Shown here one piece after another: positions 46,700 through 57,789 of a stretch of DNA of 64,000 bases (positions are counted from its first letter, which is position 1; each line of letters begins with the position of its first letter). This DNA comes from Chloranthus sessilifolius (taxonomy: Eukaryota; Streptophyta; Magnoliopsida; Chloranthales; Chloranthaceae): positions 87,851,251-87,915,250 of the forward strand of contig CM037587.1 of NCBI GenBank assembly GCA_021018995.1. Direction: 5' to 3'. The translations under genes and the position numbers were made by a program. The notes beneath the pieces were generated by a model that was not told where the DNA came from, did no database searches, and saw only the letters and a program-made list of their open reading frames with translations.

Positions 46700-47480
46700 G
46701 AGTTCAATTAAAAGTAGAGGGAGTTGATGTGTCTCCCTTAAACATATATCCTCTAAATGTACCAACTGCATGTGAAGGTAGTACATTACTCTCTCTTCCG
46801 AAAAGGGTTAGTTGCTCAATTTGAGTTTCTAACCTTACGACAGATTGTCGCAGGTGATTGAGTAACTCTGTCTAGATGCGGCTATGTTGCACTCAGCTGT
46901 CAGCTATTTGCAAGAAGGCATCCTCTTTAGCAGTGTGGTTTTGGGCTCCTATGGGGTAAGAAGAAGTAGTTGGAGGTCGGGAAACTACACGAGTTAGGCC
47001 ATGGTTAGGATCATAGGCTTCTCCTTTTTGAGATATTGGGTATGATTTTGTACCGACCAGAGATATAACTTTTGTTTCCCAATGCTTTAGCTTCGGGAGA
47101 CATTTAATCATTGACTTTAATTTATATAATCTTCCTTGCTTAGGAGGTATATTCGTTAAAGTTTCCGAATCATTCTCGCCCGACGCTTTGTGTTGCACCG
47201 CTTCCTCGCTAAGGGTCTCAAAGAGTTCCCAAGCTTCTTCTGCTGTCAATTTATGAAACATACCACCACAGGTTATATCAATCCTATGCCGAGTTGCATC
47301 TTCAAGGCCTTTATAGAAAGTGAGCACAAGTTGTCAGTGCAAAATCCTATAGTGAGGACATTTGTGCAAAAGATCCTTAAGACGATTCCAACACTCCTGA
47401 AGAGATTCATCCAAGAATTGATGGAATGTTATGATAAGATCTTGGATTTTACTCGACCTACAAATTAGAAAGAATTTGTA
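46700..47480 (-). pseudogene. Gag of element H (Athila-like)
   Basis: The retrotransposon-gag pattern ESLQECWNRLKDLLHKCPHY is at 47410-47340, then after one stop LTFYKGLEDATRHRIDITCG (47327 onward) and TAEEAWELFETLSEEA. The LTFYxGL...R...D...CGG...TAEEAxEL series is typical of Athila gag. Continues towards RLETQIEQL (46820). C-terminal part and protease absent. Confidence 0.78.
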
Positions 47481-48097
47481 AGGAACATGCGTTCCAGTCC
47501 TTCTCAATTAGCAATCGAATTATGAGGTAAAGAATTTGTCCACTGTTTTGCTTCATCTCTCAGGGAGTATGCGAATAGTCTCAACCGAGTGTATACTTTT
47601 GTTAAGTTCTTGATTCGAATGATAGTGCATACTTTCACGAACTTATTTAAATGCAAATAGGGATCCTCATCCATTAGCCCATGATAAGTTGAAAGTTTTT
47701 GAAGTATATTGGGCGTAATTTCAAAAGTCTTGTTTCTGGCTTAGGGGTGTATTTGAATGTATGAGGGAGGTGTAAGAGGTGTTAGAGCATAATACTCTCC
47801 CATTGTCTTAGCCACGTATTGGTCTCTTCCAGCCATAATGAAATCAGAGCAGGATGGCTAAAAAAGTTATTAGAAATGTCTATTTTATTTTTATCTGAAT
47901 TTTATTTTAGAAAGCATGGAGAGAAAATAAATCTAAGCCTCGAACTTCTCTGATCAGGGGAAATTGAAACTCTGATTCGTCACTCTGAATAAACTTACAA
48001 AAGATTTAAGAAGTGATCAAAGAAAATTAAAAATATAAAGAAATATAAAGAGAGAAAAATAAATACTTGTTTTCTTAAATTAATATAAATCACCGAC

Positions 48098-48114
48098 CCC
48101 CGACAGCAGCGCCA
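48098..48114 (-). other. PBS of element H
   Basis: Minus strand TGGCGCTGCTGTCGGGG, two mismatches or so from the Athila PBS TGGCGCCGTTGCCGGGG (tRNA-Asp). A few bases after the LTR end GACGCTAACA. Confidence 0.75.
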
Positions 48115-48837
48115 AAAACGTGTTAGCGTCTTGTATGTGTCATCTAATTAAGTCTTAACCTATTGTAAGTGCACAATAGAAATTATAGTACTAGCAAAGG
48201 ATCGTTCCTATAGAGATAGGTTAAACTATATTAATTTAATTTTTTTAAAAACTTATATTTATCTTTTAAGTTCCTAAACTACTAGAGAAATATGAATAAA
48301 AGAATTTGTATCTTAATCTAAATTGTAAAAAATAAATCCTAATCTTCCTTGAGATTATAGTCGTTAATCATAATCTTCAGCTATCGGATATTTATAAATT
48401 TAAACAGTACCATTACACTATATATCAAGCTTCCTAACATTGGTCGTCAATCAATACTAAAATCCTATCAATACAGATTTAATCTAATCAACAATCTCCT
48501 AAACCTTGGGCGTCAATCAAATTCTAGAAAACTAGAAATGGAAAAGTAAAAACTGTTACACTAATCTACAAACCTCAATCTGAGTCGTCAATTCAAATTA
48601 AAATTCAAAGATGTTTACAAAGCAGAAGATAAAATCTAAACTAAAAAGCAAAAGTAGAACCATCTAAAGGGTTGATCTTTCAGCTTCCTTTGCCATGGTT
48701 GTCAGGCAAGACCTTAGAGAACTGTGGACTATGTTACTTTGTAAATCCTAAACTACTTTGATCGGGAGAAAACGCATACCTCAGTTATCAATTGATTATG
48801 TGAAATTCTTTGATGCTTATTCCAACAACGAGCTCTC

Positions 48838-48846
48838 TTATTTATA
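48838..48846 (-). promoter_or_regulatory. TATA box in LTR H
   Basis: Minus strand GATCTATAAATAAGAGAGCTC. The motif cluster lies about 300 bases upstream once L3 is removed, the same order as at the internal TATA box. Confidence 0.6.
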
Positions 48847-48926
48847 GATCATAAGGAGTCGGTTTACAAGACTTCTAATTCTAATAAAAGAAATAACTAA
48901 AAACAAAACTATCCTAATATAGCTCT

Positions 48927-50942
48927 TGTAATATCCCTGATATTTTTAGACCTATTTTAGACCTATTTTTCATTTACCTCGGTAAGCATGCCCAAAAAAG
49001 TTGAGGGATATTTTTGGGTTTTTGGATAGCTCAGGGTATGATGAGAATAGTGACCAATGGATTTTTGTTTCGGACTTGTGGATTTTTGGTAACTTACACA
49101 CTAAGTCTTGTATATGCGCTTAACGCCGGATGTAGTTTCAAGTTAAGTGGATAGAGTTGTATTTACAAAAATTTAGATATTTGATTGGTTTTTTTTATAT
49201 TATATAGAGAGGGGCTTTGAGAAGTTTCACTTCTCTCTCTAATCTGGATTTGCAACCCTTGCCCTTATCCTTGATCTTAGATCTTGAGAAATTGTGAATT
49301 CCTCTCCCCATCCCAACCATTGATAAACTTGGTATTGAATTTCTAATCTGTTTAAGACATTCAAAGAGAAGGATAGGGGAGAGGATAGTTCTGTGTAGGC
49401 CAGATCTGTGCTCTTGAAGCAAGGTTAGAATGGATTGAGTTAGAGGTCCAGACAGATTAAACCTTAAAGATTAGTTACGATGCTTGAGATTAGTGCAACG
49501 GGATCGACGAACTAAACTTCAAGAGGTAGGCTCTTAAACCTCTTTTGAGTTAAATAATTTGTGCTTTGCTTAGAGAAGATTTATGGCGATTTTAGTAGAG
49601 AAGAACATACTGTGGTTGATTAAGGAAATGGATCCGAATTTGGAATTTTCAAGCCTGATGCACTTTTGGAAATTCGAGGGTCGAATTTTGCCCTGTTTCT
49701 GGCCTTTGAATTTTTATCGAAATTTTTTTTTCGGCAAGCTTTCGTGTTTGACTTTTGGACCACTATTAACACTTGCAGTGTTAATCCTTGTAGGGTTTGA
49801 ATGGAAGTCCATTGTAAGGACTGCTTGCTTGTTTTTGGATCGCTTTTTGTTGAGGTAGGGGAACCTTAACTTGATGTACATTATATTATGAGTTTTGGTT
49901 ACTTATAGTAAGCACTGAAATCTGAATTTTGATGAAACTGGACATGATTAAGAGCTCCGAAATTTTGATATAAGGACTTAGAAATTGAACTTCCGAATCT
50001 CATTTTAATGAGAACTTTGAATCAAAACTCAAAAAATCTGAAAAATGTATTAATTACATAATATATGATATGTTTAGCATTGCATTTGATTTGAGGCAAA
50101 TACGAACGAAATCCTAGATCCTACCAACTGTGTTGATGGTAATTCTATTTGGCGCAAGTTTCCCTCATAGCGTAGGGGCTTGTCGCACTTCAGAAAAAGG
50201 GTTCATGACCGACGATGGTCAGTAGGGTTTGCCATCGGTAATATACCTTGCTCTCATGCTATATGTAATTTGGGAGATAAAATTAAGTTATAAATTTAAG
50301 ACAAGAAGCATGCCTAATTTGGAAATTTGAAAATATTAGACACATTGAATCAGCTTTTGACTCTCTATTTAGAATTGGAAATATAGTTTGCAAAGCATCT
50401 TTCGAAAACCTTATTGATCCGATTTTGTCTTTGAAAAACCTTCACTTATGATAAAATGATTTAGATAAGTTTCCTCTATTGGGCTTCGATGTTAGCTCAC
50501 CCCGACTATACGTCACAGTTGCTGAGACTAACCTAAGGGCAAACGATCTTGATCCAGAGGACTCCGACTACATTCCTGAGGAGGAATTGGAGACGCCTGC
50601 TGAGGAGTTCTTTCCCTGATTTTAGGATTGTCTTTTGGTACTTTTGTTAGAATTATTCTTTGAATATTGGGCCCTAGGCCAATTGTTTTGTCTTTTGGAT
50701 ATCACTTGAGGAACCATCATTAGGAACCACTATTTTAAGTGTTGGTTTGGCCATCACCAGTGGTTCTTCCTAGTTCCTCAGGGTGATATATTATTTTGAT
50801 TAAGCTTTTGTTCTTTCTTTGCCTCTGCTTAGACCTATGTTATGCTGTCGGCTTCTGTTTGTTTACGGCTTATTGAGATATCAATAAGTTGATGAATCGG
50901 CCTTTCCTATACCTTAGGGATTAGAAAAGTCGGGTCGTCACA
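48927..50942 (+). mobile_element. LTR L3: solo L-family LTR with perfect target duplication
   Basis: TGTAATATCCCTGATATTTTT ... GTCGGGTCGTCACA, 2016 bp, flanked by GCTCT at 48922-48926 and 50943-50947. Cassette: hairpin 50480-50499, acceptor at 50518, acidic frame with DLDPEDSDYIPEEELETP and EEFFP ending at TGA 50617-50619. The array has shrunk to about one copy (49670-49690). The frame upstream of the acceptor is one base shorter than in L1, so only the downstream frame is constrained. Confidence 0.93.
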
Positions 50943-51174
50943 GCTCTACTTCTAACTTTATCTTTCCTTGCTTTCTTTAGTTGATGCACTTATGGAGTTC
51001 TTCCTTTTTATTCAATAGTAGAGTCCCCTTAAGATTCTTCTTCATCAATCTCTCAGATTCGTGATCAGTCAAACTTCTAATTCAAGAGTTCTAATTTTGT
51101 TTATGGTGGTAGAATCTTCACCTGATCAACAGCAGTAATATCAGCAACGAGAAGCTTTTTCTTTAAAACGTAAA

Positions 51175-51420
51175 TCACAATTTTCTTTCTTCTATTATAG
51201 TTTCCCTTAGAAAATTGTAAATCACATTTTTCTATTTGTCACACAACTTTCTCTCAATTGACGATTATCTGGATTACGATTGATCATTTTCTTCTTTGTA
51301 TCGTCTTTACTCTTGAACGTCTTCTAGAGAATCGTAAATTATAATTTCTCATTTCTCTCTTTAGTAGCATCGCTCAATCATAAAACACGATTTATATCTT
51401 TCAGCATATAACGAATCATC
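51175..51420. repeat. ATCGTAAATC motif cluster in LTR H
   Basis: AACGTAAATCAC, AATTGTAAATCAC, GACGATTATCTGGATTACGATTG, AATCGTAAATTAT, AACACGATTTAT: five or more copies in both orientations upstream of the LTR TATA box. Confidence 0.7.
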
Positions 51421-51557
51421 TTTTTATGCTTAATCATCTTTTTACTGATCTTTTGAGTTCATTTTGATGAATATTAACACTTTGGCTCTCTTTTACTGAT
51501 TTTCCTTAATATCTGCATATCATTAACTTATTAGTAGCAAATTAAGTCCTAGCATCA

Positions 51558-52644
51558 CTAAGGTAAGGGTAGTAAAATAATATATTATGTGACTGATCAA
51601 CGGGGTGTTCAGGGAACTGTGACAAAGGCACCTAATCCTGGTAAACAGTATATAAGTTGTGCATACAAAGGATGTACGCATGAGTAATTTTTTTAAAATT
51701 TCAGCTATGTGTACAAAGGATGTATGCATAAGTAAATTTTTGTAAATTTTAGCTATGTGTATATAGGATTTACAGACAACTTAATATACTTATATTTTCC
51801 AGATTACAGATCCAAGTTGGGCTGAAAATGGGGTTTTTGGGGGTGATGCCACCCGAAACTTTTTCTTTGCTTTATTAGGTCCCTCCTTTCTGTGCCTAAA
51901 GGGATACAAGGGTGATTCGATTCTGCTAATGTGTTCTCCAAGGTTTTAAGCTTAGTAATAAGTCTGGTCACCCACCCAATATACCTCCGCTGCGAGCACC
52001 TTCTCTGATACTGGATGGGGTAAGTCCTTTCGAAATCATCACAACTAGGGCTGCCGCGCTACTTGGAATCGGGTCGGATGTATCGTAGCGTAATTTTTAC
52101 CCCTTTTGTAAAAGCTACCCACGAGAAAAGTTCAATTATGTCCCTTCTTGATTCTTTTCTAAATTCACTTAAAGGGAAGTTTGCTTAAGTCCAATAATGG
52201 GGCTTTCGTCACCGTTCTTAATCCGGACTTTAAGAGCCCCATGCCTCCACCACGGACCAGCGTGTACTGATGAAATATGCCAAGTAAAAAGAAAAAATTG
52301 GGCCAGTCAAGTGATTAGGCAGAAATCATAACGTGCCGAAATGTAAATGACAAAAAATTAAATCTAATTATCAAGTACCTCATCAAACGGCTAAGGTGGT
52401 AAATGACAGAATTTAAACCTAATTTATCAAGTAAGCTAGCCAAACGGCTTAAGCAGTAAATGACTCAAGTAGGCCCGCTAAACGGCTTAGGCGGTAAATG
52501 ACGGGAATCGTAGGGGTAAGTAAAAAAATGTGAAATCGTAAGGGTGAGTAAAGAAACACAAATATAGGCAAAAAAGTGTAAACCACATGCAATGGGACCT
52601 ATTTCAAGGAAAAGTTCTAAAAATTATCCCCAATGGACTCACCA
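51558..52644 (-). other. 5' leader and PBS of element X
   Basis: PBS on the minus strand at 52644-52625: TGGTGAGTCCATTGGGGA. The leader matches that of A, block by block, to about 51600, where H begins. It includes the motif array at 51650-51780 (GCTATGTGTACAAAGGATGT then ATGCATAAG), the same motif as in the X LTRs. Confidence 0.75.
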
Positions 52645-52646
52645 TC

Positions 52647-54034
52647 TGTGTAACCGTGAATCTCATTTATTGGTCACGACGATACGCTCAAAAATGGAGT
52701 TGCCACCCTGAGCTTTTGGTGTCCCGGGATACCCAAAATCAATATCGTGAGCACCGAAGTGCTAGATTTGACTTTGAATCACCGGTCAACGCCAAAGCCT
52801 CTTGGGTAAGAACTTCAGTTATTAATCGAAAAGGTGTTAGGCACTCGATTGACCCACTCGTAAGTGGTTCTCTACTATGGCTAAGTGTATAAAAAAATAT
52901 AAAATTGTGCGGCACTTTTCCTCGCCCGAAGGCACTCCGTTCCAATTTGATCCCCCCGCAATCACCAAAATTTCAGTGGCGTAACGACTCAAATATTAGG
53001 ATAGAGGAAAAACAAAAGAAGGTAAAGGAAGAGAGGAGAGAGCCGGAGCTCTCAGGCCCTTATACCACCGCAGTCGGATCTTCGCATGAGATTTTTTCCG
53101 ATGAGCTTCTGAAGGCAAATGATTTAGAGAAAGGTTCTAACAATGCTAAGGCTTGGGAGTGATGGTGTTATGGTCTTCTACTTGCTAAAGCTTGGATGGA
53201 TTAATGGGGAAAGTGTAGTGGTGTAAGGGAGAGGATGGGTTTTCAAAACTTGGAAGGTTAAAAGCTTGAGAGAGATGGCTACTTTTCTAGAGTTTTAATT
53301 TTAGAAAGTTCAAAAGTGATTAAACAAGGGGGGGGGTGGGTTAGCTCTCTTTTTATAGAGTTGAGGTTAATTAGTGAGGGTTTAGGGTGCTAATTGGTTT
53401 AGAAATTAGGTTGGTTTGAGGTTTTTAAGGGCTTGGAGAAGAGGGAGTTGGGTTTTAATGGTGGATGATGGGGTGATGGTTGGAGTGGCAAAAGGGTTAT
53501 ATTTTAAGCTACTAAGGGTACTAGGGTCCTAACGAAATAAACTCTAAAGTCTGAGATGGTTCACAAGTCAAACCCCCAAAAATCAAAAACTCATTTTCGG
53601 ATAAGAGAAGTTCCGGCTTGTGCTGGAAAAAACCAAATTTGGCTATGGGTACATTGGATGTACGCATAAGTAAATTTTCTCATGCAAAATTTTGTGTGCC
53701 TATTGGATGTATCGTCTCGATCTACATTAAAATGATATATAATAATAGTCAATCGGACATTTCTATCAAAAGTTATGACCATAGGAAGTTCGAGAGCCGC
53801 ACAACATCATGAATCTGTGATAAGCAATTTTTTGGGGCCGCTTGCCTCCATGGCCTGACTTTGGGTCCATTCGGGAATTGAGGATCATTCTCCAAGGTTC
53901 TATGGGTCTAGTATGGATTCTAAGGGGTTCGAGATTGGTTCTAAAGGTTATGGGAAGTGATTTCGAAAGCTCGAAAGTACGCTGTTCCCGAGGCCTGGGT
54001 CAATCGAGCCTTGGGCCAATTTTAGGTATCTACA
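52647..54034 (-). repeat. 5' LTR of element X
   Basis: Minus-strand start TGTAGATACCTAAAATTGG, end GGTTACACA next to the PBS. TATA box CTATAAAAAG at 53349-53357 and motif array at 53640-53720 (GGATGTACGCATAAGTAA). Right flank AACAC (54035-54039). Confidence 0.88.
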
Positions 54035-54925
54035 AACACAATCACATCTCAAATAAAAGGAAAGACAAAGGAGAAAATATTAAGTCAACAAATAAGTTTA
54101 TGAAGAATAGAATTGGTGCTTCCACACAGCTGTTGTAGTTGTCTTGGCTCCTCCATCTATTCTTAACGATTCGTGGATTCTTATCTGTTTAGAGCACCAA
54201 ATATAGCACTGTATAGTAGGTTTACGCTTAATATTCTTCTCTTAATCTAGTGTAGAGATTTGACCCATTTATGAAAATAGTCTAAATCCTACGATTCATT
54301 AGTATCACTTTATTTGTTTTATAAAATAAAAAAATATTTGTTGCACTCCTTCGACTATTTCAATCTAGATTTGTTCCCTTTGCATTTTTTTCTATGTAAC
54401 TAACTGAAAAAATCCATTACATGCATTATCAAAACCAGTACAAAGCTAATATAGACTCTTTTAAGCTTGAGACAAAGCTCAAGAAAACTATCGAGGTTAT
54501 GATATCAATCAAATAAAGTGAAAATTTGGGGTTAACAATGATATTAGTAGAGAAATAAAACAAACACAACCACAAAATTAACAAAGTGAAAATTTGGGGT
54601 TATCAATCAAATAAAGTGAAAATTTGGGTTTAACGTGAAAAACCCTATCACAAGTAAAAATCATGGGATCTCTCTCAGATCCAAGGCAAACAATCTACTA
54701 TGAATAATACATTCTTACAGTGCTAATGAATAAAATTCCCTTTCACTCATCTCACCAACAATGATCGCCTCTCACTTTTTCTAAAATCCCTTACATCCTA
54801 AAATCCCTTACATCCTGAAACACTTTTTCTAAAATCCCTTACATCCTGAATCACACATATTCTATTTATACTATAGGGGCAAGGATGTCTTTGAAATAAC
54901 TTCCCATAACCGTCGGAACCGCCGT
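54035..54925. other. Spacer between X and K
   Basis: No supported gene. Contains three direct repeats of AAGTGAAAATTTGGGGTTA (54517-54640) and a short duplication of AAATCCCTTACATCCT (54783-54848). Possibly remains of an unidentified element. Confidence 0.45.
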
Positions 54926-55292
54926 TGTGACAGCCCGAATTTTGACACCCCAAAACCCGTGCCATCAGCACGATCCTCCAGACAGTGCCCCAAAGCTATG
55001 CACGGAACATTAATATAACAAGCAAAGAGAAATAAATAAAGTAAATAATTGCATAAAGCGGAAAAGTATCATGCCCATCTAGCACAAACAAAAGACAGTT
55101 CTACTTTCATGCCACTGCATGAACAGAGAACCGATCCAAACCATCGGTGATAGACTGATCACCCCAGATGGTTTGCCAAAAGAATTAAGTCAATTTAATT
55201 ACAAGTTTATATCACAAATAAAAGGCTTGACATACCAAGCCGTACAATCTGTTCTCAAAACTACTCTCTGTCAAAGTACATAGCAGAGTCTC

Positions 55293-55438
55293 CTAGAAGA
55301 AGTCCTCGGGAAGAGGGTCTAACTCGTCTCCAGGCACGTAATCTGAATCATCCGGATTTACGTCTCCCGAAGCCTCAGTTGCTGCTATCAATGGACCTGC
55401 AACGTATAGTCTAAAGGGGTGAGCTACATCCTAGCTCA
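55293..55438 (-). other. Conserved LTR cassette in K: hairpin, acceptor, acidic-tail frame
   Basis: Perfect 7-bp stem TGAGCTA/TAGCTCA with a 5-base loop (55438-55420), then CCCCTTTAGACTATACGTTGCAG. The frame from 55396 reads ATEASGDVNPDDSDYVPGDE, then LDPLPEDFF and TAG at 55293. Same motif order and the same DSDYxPxxE core as in L, with little surrounding DNA identity. Confidence 0.65.
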
Positions 55439-56459
55439 ATAGGGACCAATCACAATGAACATATAAATTAAAATCTCACATATATTCCATGATATTCTAA
55501 GCATGATGTGCCTATGCATTTGCTAGAAAACAGTTTAAAAGATGATGATTTACTTTCAAGCTTACTGGTAATTTGCATGTCTTACTTTACTGTTGATTTA
55601 TCATGAATGACACTGAACAGGCCTAAAGCAAAACTTAAATCTTCAACTTAAGTAATCCCTGAGCAATATAGCATCGAGCCCCGATGGAATACTCACCATC
55701 GTCGCCTAAATAGACAGTTGCAAAAATGTATTCCCTGGGAATACTATCCAAGCTCCTTTCTCAATAGGCGGCAGGTTAAATCTCATCTCAACATCCCTGG
55801 GATGTGCTTACTGTGTACGGATAGACCTCCGCACTGGTGTACGGATTAGCCACCGCACCGATCACGGATATCCTCCCGCGTCAGTCATGGGTATCCCGCC
55901 ACGTTGGTGGGGTATTCTAAACAAACCTCAAACAACAAAAATAACATGTGCTTTACATATTGTTGTTCACCGTATAAAGTGCTATCTTATATCAGTTGGG
56001 CCTCAACAGTAATTATTCAATCATATATACATCCCTGGGATGTATAACTTACTCGCATTACACTGATGCCTTTATTACTTCCTCATCCCCTGGGGATGTC
56101 TCATTTTCATTAGATTACTTGATCTCAATTACTCACATCACACAGATGCCTTTATCACATTCTTGGTGTCACACACACACCCATTTGCACAAAGCTTTTC
56201 ATAGTTAAAATATTTTTAATTCTGATAAATATATCACTACATACATGCTCTTACAATTAAAGTACATGCTCAAGGTGTTCCCTACCTCAATTCTCTGAAG
56301 ATCCAAGCATCAAGGTCCCACGCGACTCCTTGTGCTCGCTTTCACACATACCACCTATGGTACATCACAATACATACAATAAATCACTAAAGTTGTAATA
56401 AAGAAGGTCCTAGACCCTCCATAAATATCAAAGTAAAACTAGAAAGTAATGTAAAACTG

Positions 56460-56935
56460 CCAAAGTCGATTAATCGATTCCCAAAATCGATTAATCGAAC
56501 ACAAATCGATTAATTGATTCCCAAAATCGATTAATCGAAACCCAAATCGATTAATCGATTCCCAAAATTGATTAATCGAGATTCAAATTCGATTAATCGA
56601 TCCCAAATCGATTAATCGAAGTCTCTAACATAATAAGGTTGATTCTCAAATCGAGTGGTCAAAAATTCGAAATCGATTAGTCGATCCCAAATCGATTAAT
56701 TGAAATCCAAAATCGATTAATCGATTTCTCAACTGAATTGGTCAATTTCCCCAGGTCTTGTTTCTCCCGCCACTGGAGGTACCCAGTCGATTAGTCGATT
56801 TCTAAATCGATTAATCGACCTTCCAAATCGATTAATCGAATTCCAATTCGATTAATTGAAATCGGGCATCCCTGACTTTTCAACTTCTGGGCCAAAATCG
56901 TTTAATCAAACATCGATTTCGATTAATTGATTTGG
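56460..56935. repeat. TCGATTAATCGA palindrome array in LTR K
   Basis: Roughly twenty copies, perfect or with one change, of the 12-bp palindrome TCGATTAATCGA, separated by 6-12 bases of variable sequence (AATCGATTAATCGATTCCC and similar). Confidence 0.9.
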
Positions 56936-57516
56936 CCAGATTCAGCCCCCTTTCGGGCTGTTCTTCCAAAACCTATTCCTTTTCTTTTTCCTTCTTTTTC
57001 TAAGTCTTTAATCTATCATATTAACTATGCTAGACTGAATTTAATCTCATCAACGATCTATGCATTAATTTAAATAAAAAACTCACCTTCAATTTATCTC
57101 AAATTTATCAATATCTAGGTTGGAATGGCTAGGGCTCCAGCTTTAGCTTCAACGGCCCCAAACGCGATGAATCCGACAATCAATGCTCAATCTTCCCTCA
57201 ATCCAACCACAATAACTCCTCTTCACTCCCTCTCTCTCTCTCTCTTCTTAACTCTTTCTTCAACAACCAAATAAAAGAAACCTAGGTTTATCAAATCTTT
57301 TTATCCCCTTTCCTGCTTGTGTGTTAAACACATACACCAGAGATAGGTGTACGTGACCACAAACTCACACTATATACTACACTTAAGTCATATTGACTCC
57401 ACATTCGTTCATCACTTCATGAGTCCGCTGTTTGATCATCACTTGGTCAAACCTTCGACCAATCGGGCACGAATCCCGAGGTCAAAGTCCAACGCTCAAT
57501 TTTTCGGGATATTACA

Positions 57517-57535
57517 TTCTCCCCACCTTGTGAAT
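57517..57535 (-). other. Polypurine tract of element K
   Basis: Minus strand TTCACAAGGTGGGGAGAA directly before the LTR start; same as GGAGGGGAGAA in the L family. Confidence 0.8.
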
Positions 57536-57789
57536 TTTCGTCCTCAAAAATAATCCAAAGGTGTTCTGGTGTGGTATCCCACACACACAGAGGTATCACG
57601 TAGTCACTCACAAAATTTAACTATATATGATACAATGCAAGAATAACACATAATGCCAATGAAGTTAAAAAGATGTATATTTCACTATTCAATTTCCAAA
57701 ATGTATAATTTTGTTGATTTACATCCTTTCAATTACAATCAAAACTCCAAAAATCAGCCACACACAAAAGAAAATATCCTCGGCTCAGT

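Larger units (their letters stand above)
44004..51557 (-). mobile_element. Element H: Athila-like Ty3 element, probably non-autonomous
   Basis: Minus strand: LTR (51557-48121, with L3 inside), PBS, leader, gag (47480-46700), then no pol but a TATA-headed ORF (46235), then an Athila-type 3' UTR signature. The leader/LTR end carries AAGGATCGTTCCTATAGAG (minus strand reversed), like the GGGATCGTTCCC block of Athila LTRs. The 3' LTR is missing; at 44004 the sequence meets LTR L2. Confidence 0.7.
48121..51557 (-). repeat. 5' LTR of element H, split by solo LTR L3
   Basis: About 1.4 kb once L3 and one target repeat are removed. Minus-strand start TGATGCTAGGACTTAATTTG at 51557, end CGCTAACA at 48121. 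TATA box TATAAATAAG at 48838-48846. Motif cluster upstream of it at 51175-51420. Confidence 0.7.
21700..54034 (-). mobile_element. Element X: Tat/Ogre-like Ty3 element split by nested insertions
   Basis: In minus-strand order: 5' LTR (54034-52647), PBS, leader (to 51558), then foreign elements, then pol (28720-25340), 3' UTR, PPT and 3' LTR (23196-21700). Both outer ends are flanked by the same five bases AACAC (54035-54039 and 21695-21699), and both LTRs begin TGTAGA(C/T)ACC and end GGTT(G/A)CACA. The two halves are thus the ends of one insertion. Gag and protease are missing or not recognisable. After removal of the foreign DNA about 10 kb remain. Confidence 0.85.
54926..57516 (-). repeat. 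3' LTR of element K (2591 bp)
   Basis: Minus-strand start TGTAATATCCCGAAAAATTG, end CGGGCTGTCACA. Candidate splice sites (minus strand): donor 57086 (GAAG/GTGAGTTTTT), acceptor 56355 (CCATAG/GTGG), donor 56285 (TTGAG/GTAGGGAAC), acceptor 55397 (TTGCAG/GTCC). The palindrome array is in the first intron. GTACGGAT repeats (55810-55870) are in the second. Confidence 0.85.

Noticed and set aside
54517..54640. Mini-satellite or LTR end
   Set aside because: Only three loose repeats of 19 bases, without LTR ends, PBS or flanking duplication.
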